From NCBI GenBank assembly GCA_005408345.1, contig SEMN01000007.1:1118501-1182500 (forward strand): 64,000 nucleotides of DNA, given 5' to 3'. Position numbers and translations under genes: made by a program. Positions within the stretch are counted from its first letter, which is position 1, and each line of letters starts with the position of its first letter. Source of the stretch: Macquaria australasica. Lineage: Eukaryota > Chordata > Actinopteri > Centrarchiformes > Percichthyidae. The notes below the pieces were generated by a model. The model did not search any database. It had not been told where the DNA came from and saw only the letters and a list, made by a program, of their open reading frames with translations. This document shows positions 1 through 11,900 of the stretch, in pieces.

Positions 1-321
1 TAATTATTGATGAATTAATATGTACATTAGGCTACTTTAATGTTGCAGCTGGTAAAGGTGGGGCTTATTTCTTACTATACTGCAGGGCAGCTTGTGAAAT
101 TCATAATGTCTTATTTTTATCCATAATAATACACCATAATTTATTTGTTAATTATATTTTGTGTTACTAATCTGAATCTGCAAAGTAATAGAAGGTACCA
201 AATAATAGTAGTGGAGTAAAAAGTACAATATTTGCCTCTGAAATGTAGTGGAGTATATAAAGTAGCATAAAATGGAAAGTACAGTACTTGATTAAATGTA
301 CTTCATTACTTCCCACCACTG
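1..321 (+). repeat. Teleost interspersed repeat (AGTAGTGGAGTAAAAAGTAC family)
   Basis: This AT-rich block ends in a stretch (208-321) with repeated GTGGAGTA and AAGTACA words and the palindrome AGTACAGTACT. I recognise it as a very common dispersed repeat of fish genomes. It has no coding capacity. The left edge may lie outside the window. The family class is not certain; a non-autonomous DNA element is my best guess. Confidence 0.6.
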
Positions 322-359
322 TTGATAAATATTATATCTTATAATATATTTCGTAATGG

Positions 360-880
360 GAATTATAGCGACTGGGAACCAGGTGCGTCCACAAACAAAG
401 CCCCGCCCACGTTTACCTTAAATGTCCATTGCACGGAAATATGATTGGCACAGAGCTACAGCTGCTTGAACGGTGAGACATGGCGGAGTTTGTAGTCTGA
501 CAGAGAGGGCTCTTGAAGAGTTTTTTTTACACTTTTCAACATGTCGAAAGAACTTGATTTCAGGACGACAATGTCTTCGAAACGTATGCGGAGCGGGGCT
601 TAAAGAGGCAGAGACGTCTTTTTTTTTCCGGGAAGGACGGAGCGGCGGTTGGGAAAATGTGTTGTCATCTTCGTGCAGTCAACAGCCTTGGGCAACAAAT
701 ATGGCTACTTCTTGTGTATGCTTCAATTCGGGTGGAAAACCGTCCCAGCTGGGCCGAGCGGGATAGTTTCGGTGAGTCGCCGCAGTAGTAGCACGAAGTG
801 AAGTTGACTACCAGGAAAGATTAAGAAGCTGGATTTGTCCCGACGCTAAATTTGGTTAAAACCGAAGGGAAGGAGAAGAG
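360..880 (+). promoter_or_regulatory. dlg5: dlg5 promoter and 5' leader region
   Basis: After the AT-rich repeat the sequence turns GC- and CpG-richer towards the dlg5 start codon, as expected for a TATA-less housekeeping-type promoter. An inverted CCAAT box (ATTGG) lies at 444-448. The transcription start is not visible. If it lies upstream of 480, the leader holds three short upstream ORFs (480-500, 541-603, 657-788). A strong donor-like GTGAGT follows position 771, so part of this region could be a spliced untranslated or alternative first exon. Confidence 0.5.
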
Positions 881-1178
881 ATGGAGCCCAAGCATAAAGA
901 GTTGTTGGAGAAATGTTTCCAGAACTTGGTGGAGTCGATAACAGATGCGGACCGAGTTGTGGATGTTTTGGCTCACTGCGGGACCCTCAGCCAGTCTGAA
1001 CGCTACGAGCTGGGACACAACTGCTCCTCCAACTCGGAAAAAGTGGACCTTCTCCTGAAGATACTGATAAGTAAGGACAGAGACCATTTCGCAGAGTTTT
1101 GCACGGCCCTGGAGAAGACGCACCCTCACCTGCACTCTGTGCTGCTGAATGGCATCGGACCAGTGGATCACACAACTG
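881..1178 (+). CDS. dlg5: dlg5 exon 1, CARD-like N-terminal domain
   Basis: Encodes residues 1-99 and one base of the next codon; donor GTAAGT follows 1178. It holds the helical CARD-like domain of Dlg5, with conserved stretches such as LLEKCFQNLVESITDADRVV and KVDLLLKILISKDRDHFAEF. The domain is thought to mediate homotypic interaction. An in-frame TAG just past the donor shows that the open frame ends with the exon. Confidence 0.96.
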
Positions 1179-4100
1179 GTAAGTAGCAAGCCTAGGGTTA
1201 ATTACTTAATAACTTGGTCATAAGAATGAACTAAGAAAAGACAAGACCATATATAAAAGTATGGAAGCATATATAGCGTTATTATAGTGATGCTACTGTT
1301 ATAGGCTAATGTGTTTAGAGGACTAGTGTTCTTTATTTTGGCTATGACCCAGCCTGTTTTCGACCCTGCTCTGAGCATGATCTAACTAACATTAGGGGTA
1401 TTGACCATATGACAACTTGATGAAGGGCATGACTTTTCCTCTGGGCAAGAATAAAGAGAGAGTGCTACACAATCATGTGACCTGATGCTTATTTACACAG
1501 TAGTGTGCTTGTTTCCTTTGCCATGTCACTAAAAGCACTGCTTCCCAGCCTTTTGTGAAAGTATTTAATGGATCTAAAACGACTCAAACAATCAATGTAG
1601 TGACAGCAGGGCAGCCTGTGTGTGTGTGTGAATCAATAAGCCACTGTCAATCAAATGAATGAGTGAAGAATTAAATGTGTGTTGATGTTCACAGTGCAGT
1701 GACTTACTTTAGAGTGATGTGTAGGAGAACATATAGTGGAGAATGAAAGATGTCAGTTTCATTTGTGTCTTGGTACAAAACGAACTGCATCTAACAATTA
1801 TTGTCATTTTCTATTAATCTGTAAATTACTTTTTTTTTTATTAATTGAATAACTGTTTGGGCTATAAAATGTCAGAAAATATAGAAAAATGCCCATCACA
1901 AATCCCAGAGCAGAAGTTGATGTCTTCAAATTGCTTGTAGGGCTGCAACTAACTATTATTTTCTTGATTTTTGTCCATGAAAATATCCCACAGCCCAGTG
2001 TGACTTTCTCAAATTGCTTCTTTTGTCCAACCAACAGTCCAAAACCACATAAGACAGAGAAATGAGGAGCTAAACTTGGGAATGTCTTCAGCGATAGTCG
2101 AGTATCAGAATAGTTGCTGATTGATTTTCTATTGACTGATTAATTGACTAATGTGTCAGCTCTAATGTCTTGCTTTGTCCGAACAAGTCCAAAGTCCTGA
2201 GACATTCAGTTTGCAACAAAACAGAGAAAAGCAGTTCAAATTGTCACATTTGAGAAACTGGAATCAGGAAATGTTTGGCATTTAGTGCTCAAGAAATGAT
2301 TCAAAAGTATTTGTCAATTTTATGTGGATCAACTAATCACTTTACCGTCTACCTATTTCAGCATTATACAGTACAGTACACCATTTTTGTAGTAAAATAT
2401 ATTCAGAATAACCTTTTTTTTACGTGATCAAAACCCTTTAAGTGAAGACCAACAAGCTATGCATTTAATTCTTATTCTAACATAAAAATGATCAATTTGT
2501 TTTTGAGAAATAGCTACACATTTAATACCACAAATTCCACCTACATTCTACTAGATATCAGCATTTCTTAACATAAAAACAAACATTGTAGATGATACAG
2601 TGATAAGATGGCATATATAAGATAAGACAGAACTTTATTCATCCAGAGGGAAATTGTTGTGCAGCAGTTGCAGTGCAAAGTAGGAAGGATTGTAAATATA
2701 AAGAGTGCAAATGTGTAAATATCAATGCACTCGTATCTCAGCCTCCTGTCTTAATTCTTTTGGCATGTATCTGCTCTTCTCTGCAGTTCATTCAGTGTAA
2801 TATTAGAGCGTCATTTTGTCCTGTTTGCTCACAAAAAATACGCCACCTTTCCCCACTCGGTGATGAGTACGTCCTAAATATGTTTTTCTTCCTCACAGCT
2901 GAATCCTAAAGCTACAGAAATACTTCTGCTGTTTTCATGAAGCTAATAAATGTGTCATCAAATTCAGCGTAAGCCAAACCGGTCATGATTTATGTGCCAA
3001 AATTTGTCAGTATCGCTTAGAGCACTAAATCCTTCATTCATATGTAGTGTGTATACGTAATATTCAGCAGCAGTAATGCATGCACACTGGTACACGGCCC
3101 TTGCTCAATACCTCTACTGCACCTTTTGTATTTCAAAGCAATATTTTCATTGCTAGTTACTTTGTTCACTCTCAGCTATCGTGTCATACTCAGTGAGGTG
3201 TTAATTATGCATTTATCCTGTCCTCATTACGAGAGAACTGAAGCTGCAGAGGAGTGAGTCAATTTTTCCAAGCTTTTTCATTTTTGCGCTGCATTTCACA
3301 ATCATGCACTGAGTCTAAAACTGAGTACCGACAGGCTTCCTGCTGCTGAAGAGGCTTGTACATGAACATGTCATGGGCTGGTCTTAGTAGCCTGGTGTAT
3401 TCTGCAGCTCCCTGTTGGTAGTCACACAGGACGCAAATTGGCTGAGCTGCTTTTTGCTACTGGGCAGACAGGTTCCTCCACTGCACAGCAAAAAGAAGGG
3501 CCTTTCCCCAAGAAAGCAGTAGCTTGTTACAGCCTATGTTTGTAATATCTGCCGTGAGCAGCCTGATCCTGCTACTCGCCAGAATCCCAGAGGGTGAGAG
3601 GGCTCGATCATCTTTTAAGTCAAAACAAGGTTAGCAAGTGAAAGCTTCATTAGTTAACCCCAGCAGGCACTCAAATGTCAACAAGAGATGCTAAAAGTAG
3701 CCTCTTGAAATGATCACTGAGCTGCAAGAATTTCACTGTGATGTGAATATGATGCACATCTGTACTGTACTTTAAAAGGTGTGTATCCCAGAGGGCTTAT
3801 TTGTTTTTTATTAAAAAAAATGTTTTATATAACCATAACTCCAGGGTTTGACAATAGAGAGCCTTTTGTTTACAGGTTGTTCTAACCTTTTCTTGAAGAA
3901 CAATAGCATGGTGGCAGCATATCATGAGGGTGTGTATTGTGGCTGACGTGTTCTCTTGGCTGTGTTGTGCCACTGCAAAATAAGACAGGCGGTACGAGAG
4001 AAAAATGCTGGATTTCACTGGCTTTCTTTAAAAATTTCTTTAGAATATTATTATTTTGTTTGTTTGTTGTTGTTTTTTTTACAATGGACATTAGCTGTTA

Positions 4101-7100
4101 CCACAGACAGTAGTTAAATGCAATACGCCTTTTATTGCTGAATGAAAACAATTTCATGCCTGTGATTGAACCTCATTAGGCTACAGATAGCTTAGAAAGC
4201 ATCCAAAGGGTAGCCTAATGGTAAAGGTGTGTACCATATAACCGCAATGTCCAGGGTTCAAATCCCGCTTGGGGGGCCTTTGTTGCATGTTGTACCCCTC
4301 TCTCTCCTCATATTTCCTGGCTATCAAATAAAGGCAAACATTGCACAAAGAAATCACCTTTTAAAAAAAGTTCAAAGCGTATTCCTTTTTATATAAGAAA
4401 ACTAGAGTCTACAGCCACGCTAGTGACTCTATGAGGTTATAATGCTCATGTTAAAGAAATCCAAACTGACAAATTGAAAGTTTGACCTGATGATGGGGCT
4501 AGTTGAAAAGTCAGAGGATCACCAAAGTTCACAAAGACAATTAATATCTGCACCAAACTCCATGATAGTTATTGTTGAGACATTTCACTCTGAACCACAA
4601 ATGTCAACCTGCTGGACTGGTGGCACTAGATTCATCCTCTGGGCACTGTGAACGTCTGCACCATATTTCATGGCAATCCATCCAATATTTGTTGAAGGGG
4701 AATTCCACTGATTTTACACACCAGAGTCTGTTTACAGGTCATGTGAAGTACAACTGCATATGTGAAAAAGTTGTATAAAGCTTTTCGTGGCTCCAGAGGG
4801 AGCTGCGTGAAATCTGATAAATTGCCTCAAGTGATGACACTTGAGGTCACGTTTTAATACAGTATACAGTTTAGTACAGTATGAAAAGCGTTTGAGCTTT
4901 TACACCCAAATGATATTTAACTTATTGTAGAGCTGTCAGATCTGAGTAGGAACATGAGCCCATTGGAAAAGGCTCCGTATTCAGAGCGTTTGTCATTCAT
5001 TATCAGTGGAGCAGAGTACCAGATGTGATTTTAGACGATAACAGCACTCAGTGTTGGCGCTCCTGTTTTCAGCTTTGAGAGAAACGGTTTAACGTAGTGC
5101 ACCGAGTTGCTGTGACTTTTTAGAAGAAAGATCAACCTAAATGAGATACTTGAGTGGTGAGAGTCAGACCCGCAGCGAAGTCCAGGTCACATGACTTCCA
5201 CGGAGCAGAAAAGTGGGTGAGCTATGACACAGTGAACCTTGCCCATTGAGACACTCTGCTCAAACAGAGTCATGGGAAACTTAAGCTAGAGCGAGAACAA
5301 AGAGAGCTTGATCCATGGGATGCCACAGTTCCTGAGGCACATCAGTCTTTTTTTTTTTTTTTGTTCTTTCAGTCCTTTGCTGGGAAAAAGAGGGGTGAGC
5401 CATGTTAGCTGGGCTCCTTCCAGTCTTAATCAAAGTCATAGTCTCCTTTAGCTAGTGGGAACTCAGCCAGCCAGGGATTGATTTAGAGTACTGAGACGTG
5501 GGTAAATAGAATCGTTTGTCATGCTCCCGCTCCGAGTCGAGCGTTAGACTTTACATCAGCGGTGGAAGTTGCTGATTTAACCAAACTATAAGCTGCTCAT
5601 CCCACGGCCAAGTTAGATCTCAGTGAATGTGCACCGCTGGCTGTTTGATCAAGACTTGTGCAGTCTGCACCATTTTTCTGATATACTTAAAGGTGGAAAT
5701 GTGCAGAGGAGCTTATTAGATTCACATTTGATGACAGAGTAAACAGTTAGGAGTAGTGTCAAAGCATTTCAATCAACAAAACATTAAAAGACAGCAATTT
5801 ATTTTGACAATCTGTTAATTGTCAATAATAGTAAAAGTCAATCAAACATGCCACAGGACAAAAACATGGAAAATTGTGATGGATGATGTTACTGACATTT
5901 TATAGATGAAATGATTATCCGCTATGTATATGTTTTGAAAATTTCCAACTATAGCCCAGTTGATACTGGATGTTTTAGTGCTGAAATTGGTATTTGTGAC
6001 TTTAATAAATTAGACATCCGTCAACAGTCGTTTTTTTGACACGAACATTTAACATAAACATTTTGATAGGGATCCTTTTACTGAGTGGGACATTTTGCAG
6101 TTGAAGAATAGAGGTGTCTGTGCTTTCCAGTGAAAAAACTATATAATGGTGACGCTGTTCTAGAGCTGAAACTATGAATTGATTAATAAAGTAGTCCATG
6201 GATAGAAAATTTATGGGCAACTGTTTTGATAATCGATAATTCGTTGAAGTTAAAAAAATTCGTAACTTTGGGTTTTGGTCTGTTGATCAGACAAAACAAC
6301 AAATATGATGTTCTCATCCTTGAGTTTAAGTAATTATGATTATTGTCTCAAAAACATGCCATCAGAATATGAAAGATGCTTTTAACTCTGCACATAGTGG
6401 CTTTAATTGGTTAATTTAAATATTAATCAATAGTTTTACCAATGATGGCAACAATTGTTAGTTTCAGGCTTTCAGGTTCTTTTCAAGAATTACTTTTACG
6501 TTGGTTTTCCAAATATTGCAATCTTCTTCATAATAGTTACAGTGTTGTACTGAGGCTTCCTTTTTGGTACAGTTAATTATGAATCACTGTAGGCTATAAA
6601 AGAAGGGGCTTTCACAGGGGGGATAAAAGGAGAAGCTCTGTGGCTGCAGCCTCTTTGGGGCCCTGGCTAGTCAGTATTCAAGCTCCCTGCCCAACTGATA
6701 ATTAGCCACACTCTGCTGTCAGCACACAGGCCCGTCATCCCAAGTTGGGGAAAGTCCCACCTTATTATGCCTCCAGCTGGCCTTTTTTCAGTAAAGGCCC
6801 CTGAATGTAACCTAAGCCACAGAGCCTTGATGTACCATACAATGCTGGAGATAATCATCTTACTATAATGCAGACATGGTCGAGTACACTCACAGCTGAC
6901 TTTAATGTTTTGTTCACCTTGCAGGGTCCACTTACAGCATCTTGTCCACCATGCCGTCGGACTCGGAAAGCAGCAGCTCTCTCAGCAGCTTAGGTGAGTG
7001 TGGCGCTCATGTTCATGTTCAAAGGAAACAACCTTAGAACATACTCGTCCGATAATATTTGTCAAATAATAGTAAGTCACTGGTTGCTGCCTGTTTAGAC

Positions 7101-7149
7101 TCTGAGCACATGCAAGTGATTACACAGATGTGAGAAGGATTTAGAAACC

Positions 7150-7217
<68 letters not shown>

Positions 7218-8902
7218 AGAGATCTGCTTCATTTAGTCATTCTCTGAGGGAGAGAGGGTTTGACTGGTCCATGCCACTGAAAGGGAAACAGAACTTAGAT
7301 TTGTATCAGTGGGGGGATTTCTGTGCAATATATTCACAAGCACTAAAGTTAATGAGTACAACAACGAGGTAGATAAATAATGAAGTAGAATATTAAACTG
7401 ATTTAGGCCGCACAAATGTGAGCAATGATTAAAAATGATACAGTAAGATAATGGTTAAGGCCTTTTCTTGTAACAAACTGTAAATGAATGTGTAGATTTT
7501 TGGTCCAGTAGCTACAACAAAGGGCTCTTGCTTATCATTGGTTAATATTTAGACCAAGTAAGTTCAGTCTGAGACTGTTGAGCCTTGTGAGTACACTGGT
7601 CTTTTGTCCGTGTTTTCATTTTGTCTTTCTAGTCTGCAAGTTTTCAGGAAAAAGAAAAGAATGGACTAGAGATTTGTGAAAGCACACATCAGTTATGCAC
7701 TTTAATCTATTAGCTTGGGTTAGCATTTTAAAGAAACCAATGGAGCTGCAGTAATACCCCCATCACTTGAGCTTTTTGAACGGCACATGCCACCAGTGAC
7801 ATGCTGACTCACACAGGTACGCCTGGTCAAGCCTCCTCCCCTCCGCCCGCCCACATGGACAGCCACCAGGTGAACGAGAAGATGGAGACGGTTCTGTTCC
7901 AGCTCAGACATGTGACCCGCGAGAGGGACGAACTACGTAAACGCCTGGCCCTCTCTTCACCCGGAACCACCTTTGATGACTGCAGGTACTGTTCTGATCT
8001 CATCCGCCGAAGTGCCTGTTTTCCAAAACAAACATTTACAGAAAAGGGCAGTGATCCTGTGTATATCTGCACTCGGTCAATAGAGGCATTTTGCCTTGTT
8101 CGACTTTTAAAAGCAACATAAAAACAAGTGAGCTAAGGTCTTACGTGACGCAAAATTGTTTTAAAATATGCTCAACTCTGTAGAACAAGAAGTAAGCATA
8201 CAATTTTAATGATGCCTCTTTTCCCTCGTGTTCCCATAAGCACAAAGCTTGTATGATGTTTACCTTGCTCTTGCTTCTCTCACTCTCCCATGTGGCGTCT
8301 TAAAACTTGATTTTGATGCATCACAATTTTGTCTCCTTTCTTCCCTTTCTGTGAACTAGACCAAACTCTAATGCAGGTCATGACTATGAGCGTCTGAAGC
8401 TGCAGTGCATTAAGGCAATGGCAGACCTGCAATCCCTGCAGAACCAGCACAGCACCACCCTGAAGAGGTGCGAGGAGGCTGTGAAGAAAGCAGACTTCTA
8501 CCAGTGAGTGGAAAGCCTACTACAGGGTCTTTGTAAATTTTTTAACAGCCGGCGCATTTGTCCTGTATGCATTCGAGCTCAGTCTGCAGGGTTGTAGCTG
8601 GTATTCAGTTCTTCCTCTGACATATTCACAGCAGATTGCATAGAACAGATTTTATTTTTGCGAGAGTAATAGGGATGAAGCCTTTATACCAATCCAAAAG
8701 CTGATGAGTTAAGCCTCGAAAAAATCCTCGCAGCCCTTCATCAATTTAATTTCATCTTTAAAAAAAAAAAAAGACTGTTTTTATTGTCTTCTTAGTAACA
8801 TAAATCCCAAGTCGTCTTTTCAGACCAAAGGTTGAGCGCAGAGACTAAATTACTTCTCTATAAGTAATGCCCTTGAAGAGTTCATGCCAGAGCATGCTCT
8901 GT

Positions 8903-8951
<49 letters not shown>

Positions 8952-11900
8952 TGAACCCTGTGTGCATGGCACGGCATCTGTGCCATGAGGATAATGCTAC
9001 AAACAGAGCATTTGTTGTCCCGTGAAATAAGCTGTGTCGAGTTGACGAGAAGGGGAGGCTGGTCCATTTGTGTGATTCAGTGCTGCCATACTGTCTCCAA
9101 AGTGTAGGGAACCAACATCTGGCCCCAATGCAAACAGACAGATGAAGGATTATTGCCATGTTTAAGCCTCTCCTTCTGAACCCTGTTTGCACATCAGAGA
9201 AAGTCTTTATTCATTACGGTTCTGTCTGCCTCTGCACTTATCCATTCACACTAAACACCATCCTCTGTGAATGAGACATCATTTTGTAGTAAAACTTAAC
9301 CCGTAGGCCAGCATTAGCACTCAGTGATCATGGAGGATTTTATTAGTCCTCATAGTAATTCATATTTGTACTGCCCCCTGTTAAGGAGTATTATATAAGA
9401 GGCTTTTGTTTTACTGTTAATATCTGCATAAAAGTAATTAGCATATCTGAAGTGACATGAATACCTATTGAGACTTGAAATATTTCCTTGTAATTATTTT
9501 ATTCCACAGTACCTAACTGCTGCATATCAGGGTGCATGAGAGAGTACTTTTATACTACAAAGAGCTGCCTTGAAACCCAGAGTGAGCTTGAACCTGTCTA
9601 CAGTTGTAGCCTGTTTCATTTTTGATGTATTTATTTGGTTTGGTTTTTATTTAAGGTAGGAAATAAATGACCACGTTGGAATAGAAGGACACAGAGCATC
9701 ATAAGACATGTAACTGATCATGAAGTCAGTATGTAAAAAAGTTGTTGGCACTGACTTGAGCGGAGCACATCTGAAAAGAAGCAACCTGCACAGAACAAGA
9801 GAGAGTAAAATCAAAGTCCATTACTTCGTAGAAACTGTGGCAGTGTCATTTCTGAGTATTGCTGAAATGATTAGTTGATTGAGGAAATTACAGTAATCAA
9901 CAGCAATTTTCATAATGAGTTAATCATTTAAATGGTTTATCAAGCAAAAATACCAAATATTCTTTGGTTCCAGCTTCTCTAATGTGAGGATTTGCTGCTT
10001 TTCACTGTTTTATATTACTGTAAATTGAATATCTTTGGGTTTTGGACTGTTGCTCGAACAAATAAGCAATTTGAAGACATGACGTTGGCTTCTGGGAACT
10101 TGTGAAGGGCATTTTTTTCTGTATCTAAAACAATAATATTATGTGCTAAATAATCATTAGTCAAGTATTTGTTGGTCTGTGACTCATAAGGCATAGTCAT
10201 ATTTTTGCTTGGCCACAAGTGCTGAAATGCTGATTTTAAACATGGCTGGCAGTGCCCACGGTCTGATGGTACTTGCTGTGGTATCTCCTCAGTACGCTGC
10301 ACAGCCGTCTGGCGAGCGAGCATGCCCAGCTGAAAGAGGAGCTGGAGGCAGTGAGACAAGACAACATCCAGCTGGTCAGGGAGCACAACCACGTGAAGCA
10401 GGCCTGCGAGGAGCTGAGGAGGCTGCATGACGACGACCAGAGAGAGGTGGCTGACATGAGGATGCTGCACCAGCAGGTACCTATGGCCTGTCGCATCTAC
10501 ATTCATGCTTACTCAGCAACGAATGAGAATACACATACGTTCAGAAACAGGTGCATGCTGTCTGCACACACTGTAGCACTCCCACACTAATTTCTATCTC
10601 CAACTGCCCTTGAGATTCAATCACTTAGTGCTTGACATTTGAGACAGAAATCAATGTATTTCTCTCCCGGTGACCATTACTCCAGAGACGATGACATCAT
10701 TCAGAGAAATGGGGTCAGACAAGCTCGTCCTCCCATGTCTCCATCGATCAAAACATTCTTTCATATTATACAAATGACTCCGCATGCGTCTTTTCTGTTT
10801 CTCCGTCTGACATATTTTCTGACAGCAGTCAGAAGGTCAGATCATTAAATGTTTGCAGTACCTTACATGGCCATGGGGAATGTCTTACATGGCTCTGATA
10901 GCAAGGATACATGCCTCAGTGTCCTCAGAGCTCATGTCATCATCAGGTAAACTAATGTTTAGCGTCAGTCAAATTAGGAATCAAATTAGCTCAGATGTCA
11001 GTCCAAAGTTGACTTTTATTGTGTAGTTGTTGGATACCAGTGACATACTACATACTGTACTTTCTCTTGTGTGAAATGTGTCCTGGTTTGTCCTTATAGC
11101 TTTCTTTTTTTTTTAGCTTTTTATAATTTGTATTGTATGCTATAGTAATTTACTAGAAAAAGAGAGAATATATCTGGAAGGATATGTGTGTATGTGTAGG
11201 ATGTAGGTTAAAGGTAGGGCTGCTTACCTGGTCTGGACCAAACCAGACACTGTTGCTTTTAAGTTTGAGTCTCTTTCGTGTTCACAAAACAGATAAAAAC
11301 CAGGGTATAAACATCATATGGACTGGCAGGCACCTCATTCATGGGGCAGTTTTGGTGACTCTCATGCTCCACCATCAGCACTACATGGACCTTTGGGAGA
11401 AAATCAAGAGACATAAAGACTGACAGCAAGTCATGCTGCACTTTTTGGGAGTATTTTTCACAAAAAAATGTAGATGATTGTGAGCCGTATTAGTCAAGAC
11501 TGTCGTTATTTATGACATTCAATTGCAGACAGATAGGAGCAGGTCAAAAATGAGGATTTCTTGTACTGTAATATTATGGGAGGATAGATGTGTGGTCATT
11601 ATGTTTCACTGATTTTGTTTAATGAGGAGCTGTCAAAATCTGGAGCGGGACAGAAGCACAATTATATAGATTGCATCCTGTTTCTTGGATTATCTTTTTG
11701 TTTTTCAGATTTTTGTTTTGGCATTTTTACATTATAGTATAGCGGCAGACAGGAAACATTGGGAGAGTGAGGGGTGTATGGCACGCAACAAAGGTCTCCG
11801 ACCGAAATCAAACTGGGGACATTGTGCTTATATTAGCAACTATACCACCAGAATGCCTTGGGATCATGTCCTTGACAGTTCCTGTGATCAGCACATGGAT

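Larger units (their letters stand above)
1179..6924 (+). other. dlg5: dlg5 intron 1 (5.7 kb), repeat-bearing
   Basis: No exon or RNA gene seen. The intron holds a dispersed 'GGGCTGCAACTAA' element (about 1795-2345), a short repeat at 2614-2680, a tRNA-derived SINE (4205-4345), two fish repeats at 4480-4690 and 4696-4862, a T15 run (5348-5362) and a reverse copy of the first element (6155-6460). The remainder is unremarkable AT-rich sequence. Confidence 0.85.
8504..10292 (+). other. dlg5: dlg5 intron 4
   Basis: Contains an (ATC)n microsatellite at 8904-8951 and a reverse copy of the GGGCTGCAACTAA-family element at 9855-10175. I recognise nothing in 8952-9850. A run of Met codons on the minus strand comes only from the ATC repeat. 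Confidence 0.8.

Noticed and set aside
541..603. First exon of a separate gene (MSKELDFRTTMSSKRMRSGA)
   Set aside because: Closed by TAA after 20 codons with no donor in frame; better described as a dlg5 upstream ORF.
4205..4290. tRNA gene
   Set aside because: Box A and B are present, but the acceptor stem and clover-leaf are incomplete and a SINE body with AATAAAGG tail follows.
8377..8503. Alternative acceptor for dlg5 exon 4 at CAG/GTCATG
   Set aside because: With two bases carried over from exon 3 it would read AGG TCA TGA, an immediate stop.
8882..9067. Met-rich small protein on the minus strand
   Set aside because: The run of Met codons is only the ATC microsatellite read in reverse.
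10015..10506. 163-codon minus-strand frame
   Set aside because: Covers the reverse strand of dlg5 exon 5 and a dispersed repeat; no family resemblance.
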